Shown: positions 60,544 through 64,000 of the stretch, in pieces
Layout of the letters: the number at the start of each line of letters is the position of its first letter
How positions within the stretch are numbered: position 1 is the first letter of the stretch
Assembly: GCA_035934015.1 (NCBI GenBank)
Contig: DASYYH010000011.1
Location: forward strand, 423,116 to 487,115
Reading direction: 5' to 3'
DNA: 64,000 bases
Source: Candidatus Acidiferrales bacterium
Lineage (GTDB): Bacteria > Acidobacteriota > Terriglobia > Acidiferrales > UBA7541
The notes under the pieces: model-generated
Told to the model about the DNA's origin: nothing
What the model saw: only the letters and a program-made list of their open reading frames with translations
Database searches by the model: none
Made by a program: the position numbers and the translations under genes

Positions 60544-63060
60544 ATGAGCAGCGAACACATATCCGCATCGGGACCTCCAGCCGAGCAGTCCAATCTCGCG
60601 ATCGATCCTGTCTGTGGCATGCGCGTCGATCCGGCAAGAGCGCGCGCTGTACGTGAATACCTTGGCAAACCCTATTATTTTTGTTGCGAAGGTTGCGCGA
60701 AGAAATTTACAGATGCTCCAGAAAAGTATCTCGCCACGCAGCGGGCGAACGCATCGATGGTCACGATTGCGCCCATGCGACCCAAACCTGACGCTGCGCC
60801 TATTGCCGGAACCATGGCTGCACAATCGGGCACGGGGGCCAAGATACCTGCTGGAGAAATTTATGTTTGTCCGATGGATGCGGAAGTTCGTGTGAACCAA
60901 CCTGGGCCCTGTCCAAAATGTGGCATGGCTCTTGAGCCGTTGACCCCGCCTGCACTCTTGCAGAAAATCGAATACACCTGCCCTATGCATCCGGAAATTG
61001 TTCGGGGCGAACCTGGTACATGCCCCATCTGCGGCATGGCGCTCGAAGCTCGCACCGTGCAGGCGCGCGGGGAGGCTAATCCGGAATTCGCTTTAATGAA
61101 GCGTCGCTTGTGGATTAGCGCCACCTTGACCGTACCGCTTCTTATGTTTGCGATGATGGGGCATGCATGGAAAGCTTCGATTTCTTCGTCAATTAGCGCG
61201 TGGATTGAACTTGCTCTCGCATCGCCCGTCGTGCTTTGGGGCGGGTGGCCGTTTTTCGAACGGGGCTGGACTTCCCTTCGCAATCGCAGTTTGAACATGT
61301 TTACGCTGATCGCCATGGGCACGGGTACAGCGTATGTCTATAGTTTCATCGCGATCATCTTTCCCGGCATTTTCCCCAACCAATTTCGCGGCGCGTCCGG
61401 CGCGTTGCCGATCTACTTCGAGGCTGCGGCAACGATAACGGCGCTCGTGCTGCTGGGCCAGGTGCTTGAATTGCGTGCGCGTGAGCGTACCGGCGGCGCG
61501 ATTCGCGCCTTGCTGCAATTGGCTCCAAAGACGGCACGTCAAGTGGAGGCAGATGACACAGAAAGAGACATCCCACTTGAAGCAGTTCACCGTGGCGATC
61601 GTCTGCGCGTTCGCCCTGGCGAAAAAATTCCTGTCGATGGAGCTGTTCTGGATGGCGTTAGTTCGGTTGATGAATCGATGATTACTGGCGAGCCGATTCC
61701 AGTCGAAAAAGTCGCTGGCAGCCGTGTGGTGGGTGGGACAGTAAACGGAACCGGCAGTTTTATAATGCGTGCGGAGCGCGTGGGGAGCGAAACTCTGCTT
61801 GCGCGGATTGTGCAGATGGTCAGTGAGGCACAGCGCAGCAGGGCGCCAATTCAAAAGCTCGCCGACAAAGTCTCAGGATACTTTGTGCCTGTGGTAATAC
61901 TGACCGCCGTGGTTACGTTTATTTGCTGGGCTTTGTTTGGTCCTTCGCCGCGTTTTGCGCACGCAATGCTCAATGCTGTTGCGGTCCTTATCATCGCCTG
62001 CCCATGCGCCCTTGGCTTGGCCACACCGATGGCTATTATGGTCGGAACTGGTCGTGGCGCCGCTGTCGGCGTTCTCTTCAAGGATGCCGAGGCCCTTGAG
62101 ATTCTGGAGCGCGTCGATACGCTCGTTTTCGACAAGACCGGCACGCTTACCGAGGGAAAAGCGCAGGTCGCCGCGATCCAACCAACGAAAGAATGGAACG
62201 CTAAAGATGTTTTGCAGTTTGCGGCTGCCGTGGAACGGGCAAGCGAACACCCTTTGGCCGCAGCCATTCTCGCTGAAGCTGCGCGGCAAGAGCTGCAAAT
62301 CGAAAGCGCTGTTGAATTTCGCTCATTCGTCGGTAAGGGAATAACCGGCCGAGTCGCTGGGCATCAGGTCGCTCTCGGAAATGCTGCGCTCTTGCGAGAG
62401 ATGGGTATTGAACGAGACACTTCAGTAGCCAGTAAGGACCATGGGGACCAAACGCTTATTTTCGTTGCCATCGATGGGCGCGAAGCCGGCGCAATCGCCA
62501 TTGCCGATCCTATTAAAGAAACGACGCTGGAGGCGATTGCGCAGCTTCGTAAAGAGGGACTGCGTCTTGTCATGCTCACTGGTGACAGCCGCGAGAGCGC
62601 GGATGCTGTCGCGCGCAAGCTTGGTATCCACAAAGTTGTTGCCGAACTTCTTCCGGAGGATAAGGCTAGAGTCGTGAAGGAATTGAAGTCGCAGGGACGT
62701 AGTGTCGCCATGGCTGGCGACGGCATTAACGATGCGCCAGCGCTGGCTGCAGCCGATGTTGGCATCGCCATGGGTTCAGGCACGGATGTTGCTATCGAAT
62801 CGGCGGGAATGACGCTCATAAAGGGCGATTTGCGGGGCGTTGTCCGTGCGCGTCATCTGAGCGAAAAAACTATGCGCAATATCCGCCAAAATCTCTTCTT
62901 CGCCTTCGCATACAACAGCGTAGGCATACCAATCGCCGCAGGAGTCTTATATCCATTTTTCGGGTTACTATTGAGCCCGATCATCGCCAGTGCGGCCATG
63001 ACGTTCAGTTCTGTTTCTGTTATTGCCAACGCGCTTCGGCTCCGGCACACCTCTCTATGA
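60544..63060 (+). CDS. copA: Copper-translocating P1B-type ATPase with YHS and two heavy-metal-binding domains
   Basis: An 838-residue transporter. The N-terminus has a YHS domain (residues about 20-62, [14 protein letters not shown]...[10 protein letters not shown]) and two HMBD modules ([25 protein letters not shown] near 100-125 and [25 protein letters not shown] near 145-170), each with Cys/His/Met metal ligands, instead of classical CxxC HMA domains. Eight helices follow. The CPC metal site is Cys486-Pro-Cys488, the phosphorylated Asp530 is in DKTGTLTEG, and [28 protein letters not shown] is the hinge motif. It exports Cu(I) (or Ag) from the cytoplasm. Confidence 0.95.
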   Translation: MSSEHISASGPPAEQSNLAIDPVCGMRVDPARARAVREYLGKPYYFCCEGCAKKFTDAPEKYLATQRANASMVTIAPMRPKPDAAPIAGTMAAQSGTGAKIPAGEIYVCPMDAEVRVNQPGPCPKCGMALEPLTPPALLQKIEYTCPMHPEIVRGEPGTCPICGMALEARTVQARGEANPEFALMKRRLWISATLTVPLLMFAMMGHAWKASISSSISAWIELALASPVVLWGGWPFFERGWTSLRNRSLNMFTLIAMGTGTAYVYSFIAIIFPGIFPNQFRGASGALPIYFEAAATITALVLLGQVLELRARERTGGAIRALLQLAPKTARQVEADDTERDIPLEAVHRGDRLRVRPGEKIPVDGAVLDGVSSVDESMITGEPIPVEKVAGSRVVGGTVNGTGSFIMRAERVGSETLLARIVQMVSEAQRSRAPIQKLADKVSGYFVPVVILTAVVTFICWALFGPSPRFAHAMLNAVAVLIIACPCALGLATPMAIMVGTGRGAAVGVLFKDAEALEILERVDTLVFDKTGTLTEGKAQVAAIQPTKEWNAKDVLQFAAAVERASEHPLAAAILAEAARQELQIESAVEFRSFVGKGITGRVAGHQVALGNAALLREMGIERDTSVASKDHGDQTLIFVAIDGREAGAIAIADPIKETTLEAIAQLRKEGLRLVMLTGDSRESADAVARKLGIHKVVAELLPEDKARVVKELKSQGRSVAMAGDGINDAPALAAADVGIAMGSGTDVAIESAGMTLIKGDLRGVVRARHLSEKTMRNIRQNLFFAFAYNSVGIPIAAGVLYPFFGLLLSPIIASAAMTFSSVSVIANALRLRHTSL

Positions 63061-63100
63061 ACTGAGAATCTGCGCCATTCGCCGCACAATTTTTCTTTGC

Positions 63101-63106
63101 TATAAT
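63101..63106 (+). promoter_or_regulatory. TATAAT with TG-N extension before a small gene (leaderless start)
   Basis: TGC-TATAAT ends 6 bases before the ATG at 63113, so transcription would start on or next to the start codon. It gives the small gene its own promoter apart from the copper operon. Confidence 0.55.
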
Positions 63107-63112
63107 GCGGGT

Positions 63113-63340
63113 ATGACATTCATGCGCATGACTTATAAATTGCAAGAGCCTCTGAGGAACGAACAGCTGCGCGCGCTGGCGCAATTCGCAAACACGTATG
63201 GACTGCAGACGTTTCGCCTCGACGAGAAGAAAAATTGGCTGCAGTTTGATTACGACGCGTCACGGCTCAAGGAAACTGAAGTCGAACACGTGCTGCGCAT
63301 GGCGAAAATCCCTGTGGTTGGGCGAGTCATGCAAAATTAA
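63113..63340 (+). CDS. Small HMA-like protein without CxxC (function unknown)
   Basis: A 75-residue protein: MTFMRMTYKLQEPLRNEQLRALAQFANTYGLQTFRLDEKKNWLQFDYDASRLKETEVEHVLRMAKIPV. The beta-alpha-beta-beta-alpha order and the late FDYDASRL..EVEHVLRMAKI pattern resemble the ferredoxin-like heavy-metal-associated fold, but the metal-binding CxxC is missing. The frame is open to 63023 inside copA, but the TATAAT placement favours 63113. It lies 52 nt after copA and may be regulatory or a degenerate chaperone. The resemblance is by pattern only. Confidence 0.65.
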   Translation: MTFMRMTYKLQEPLRNEQLRALAQFANTYGLQTFRLDEKKNWLQFDYDASRLKETEVEHVLRMAKIPVVGRVMQN

Positions 63341-63896
63341 GTGAGTGGCAGCGTCTTCGGTCTTTGTGAAGAAAAATGGGGCTCCCGCTTGGGATCGGCA
63401 GCCCCGAAAGGCCACGTTCCGATGATCCGGCCTAGGCGAGACCAGATCTTGGGGTCATCCATCCTAGCTTCCCTCTCAGAGGCAGGTGGGAAACGTTTCT
63501 CAAAGCTCCGTGGCCGAGCCCCTTCCTCCTCTGCCACATCGCGATGAGCCACGTTGTGGAACGCGACCCACAATTCCTAAGAGCAAACCTTCTGCCAATG
63601 GCACAAGGCTTTCTTTGGGCTGTCGCGAACTGAATCGAAAAGAGTTAGCTGTAATAGGGGTTGGCCGCCTCCTTCCTTGAAACTTCAAATTGGGAAGTTG
63701 CTCCCAGTTTTGTATGATCTTTGAAATCCCATTCGTGCTTGTGCTCATCAAGCATTTTGTTCTTGCGATTTGCGTGGAAGCTCCAATTTCATAGATTATG
63801 CTCCAAACTAGACGCAAGCTATTCCTGAGCTTCTGGTCCGGCACGGCTCTTGGGTCTTCATGGCTCTGTTGACATCCTATGAAAAAGGCGTCGATG
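63341..63896. other. Unexplained 556-bp region
   Basis: No credible gene was found in this stretch. Short open frames on both strands lack ribosome-binding sites and recognisable motifs. A minus-strand terminator-like hairpin lies at 63371-63405. The region may hold a decayed gene or a small RNA transcribed leftwards. Confidence 0.5.
63371..63405 (-). terminator. Minus-strand intrinsic terminator-like hairpin
   Basis: On the minus strand GGGGCT (63400-63405) pairs with AGCCCC (63378-63383), with inner GATCCC/GGGA complementarity, followed by ATTTTTC. It would stop a leftward transcript arriving from the region to the right. Confidence 0.6.
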
Positions 63897-64000
63897 CTAC
63901 AGGCGATACAAATTGAAACTCAAACCGAGCAGCAGGGCTTGACGGCCTTGCATGCGCAGCGTGCGACCGGGTGCGCGAGCCGAGAGTTTGCGTTTCACCG
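63897..64000 (-). CDS. C-terminus of a minus-strand gene cut by the right edge (outer-membrane-type end)
   Basis: The minus strand has an open frame from the window edge to a TAG at 63897-63899. Its last residues read GRTLRMQGRQALLLGLSFNLYRL, with an alternating pattern like the last strands of an outer-membrane barrel. About 33 residues are visible, too few to name a family. Confidence 0.4.
   Translation of the reverse strand, partial: VKRKLSARAPGRTLRMQGRQALLLGLSFNLYRL

Noticed and set aside
63500..63844. A 114-codon minus-strand frame near the right edge
   Set aside because: Composition and lack of motifs do not support a gene, although it precedes a terminator.

Overview
The window is a stretch of bacterial chromosome of moderate GC content. 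I infer Acidobacteriota (Terriglobia-like). The grounds are a DUF3857/transglutaminase/TPR giant, a MerR-like HTH fused to a TolB-like domain, a UpxY-type NusG paralogue, many serine beta-lactamase-like hydrolases, YHS/heavy-metal-binding CopA, and small secreted proteins of a kind I associate with that phylum. No rRNA, tRNA, CRISPR array, integrase or insertion sequence was recognised.

Region A (1-22.8 kb, all on the minus strand) is an exopolysaccharide/capsule operon. Read in transcription order it holds a Wza-like export protein, a Wzc-like tyrosine autokinase, a UpxY/RfaH-type NusG paralogue after a 229-nt leader, a PseB-type UDP-GlcNAc 4,6-dehydratase, two Gfo/Idh/MocA oxidoreductases, a GNAT, a DegT aminotransferase, an SpsF-type cytidylyltransferase, two SDRs, a GT4, a NeuB-family synthase, an asparagine-synthase-like amidotransferase without the Cys nucleophile, a flippase, a capsule-type transferase, a polymerase-like membrane protein, a GT9 and a canonical AsnB cut by the window edge. 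Most junctions overlap or are shorter than 31 nt. The enzyme set points to a CMP-activated nonulosonic acid (pseudaminic/legionaminic type), but the UDP-sugar hydrolase step (PseG/SpsG/NeuC) is not visible. A divergent membrane-anchored HTH regulator (23.0 kb) lies across an intergenic region with five helically phased 10-bp repeats.

Region B (24.1-28.5 kb) is a three-gene minus-strand operon: secreted serine hydrolase, D-aminoacylase-like amidohydrolase and a SIS-domain sugar isomerase. Region C (28.7-38.8 kb) holds a small secreted protein with a clear terminator, the DUF3857 giant, leuC-hicB-hicA-leuD, a phospholipid-methyltransferase-like protein, MarC, a membrane protein with an HEGGH motif, a zinc-ribbon membrane protein and a PilZ protein.

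Region D (38.9-52.6 kb) is a peptidoglycan/amino-sugar salvage island: APC permease, SSS symporter, BadF-type amino-sugar kinase, a serine hydrolase fused to a NamZ-like (DUF1343/GH171) domain, a NagZ-like GH3 fused to a serine hydrolase, MurQ and MurA. A Dph6-like PP-loop gene, broken by an in-frame UGA and joined to a BtuF fragment, sits inside it.

Region E (52.7-58.6 kb) is housekeeping: pnp, rpsO, folE, two tandem PTPS-family genes, a GT2 and a TlpA-like thioredoxin. Region F (58.7-63.3 kb) is a copper-resistance operon: CsoR with its operator/promoter, a Met-rich outer-membrane-type protein, a YHS-HMBD copper ATPase and a small possibly leaderless gene. The last 0.6 kb is mostly unexplained and ends in the C-terminus of a minus-strand gene.
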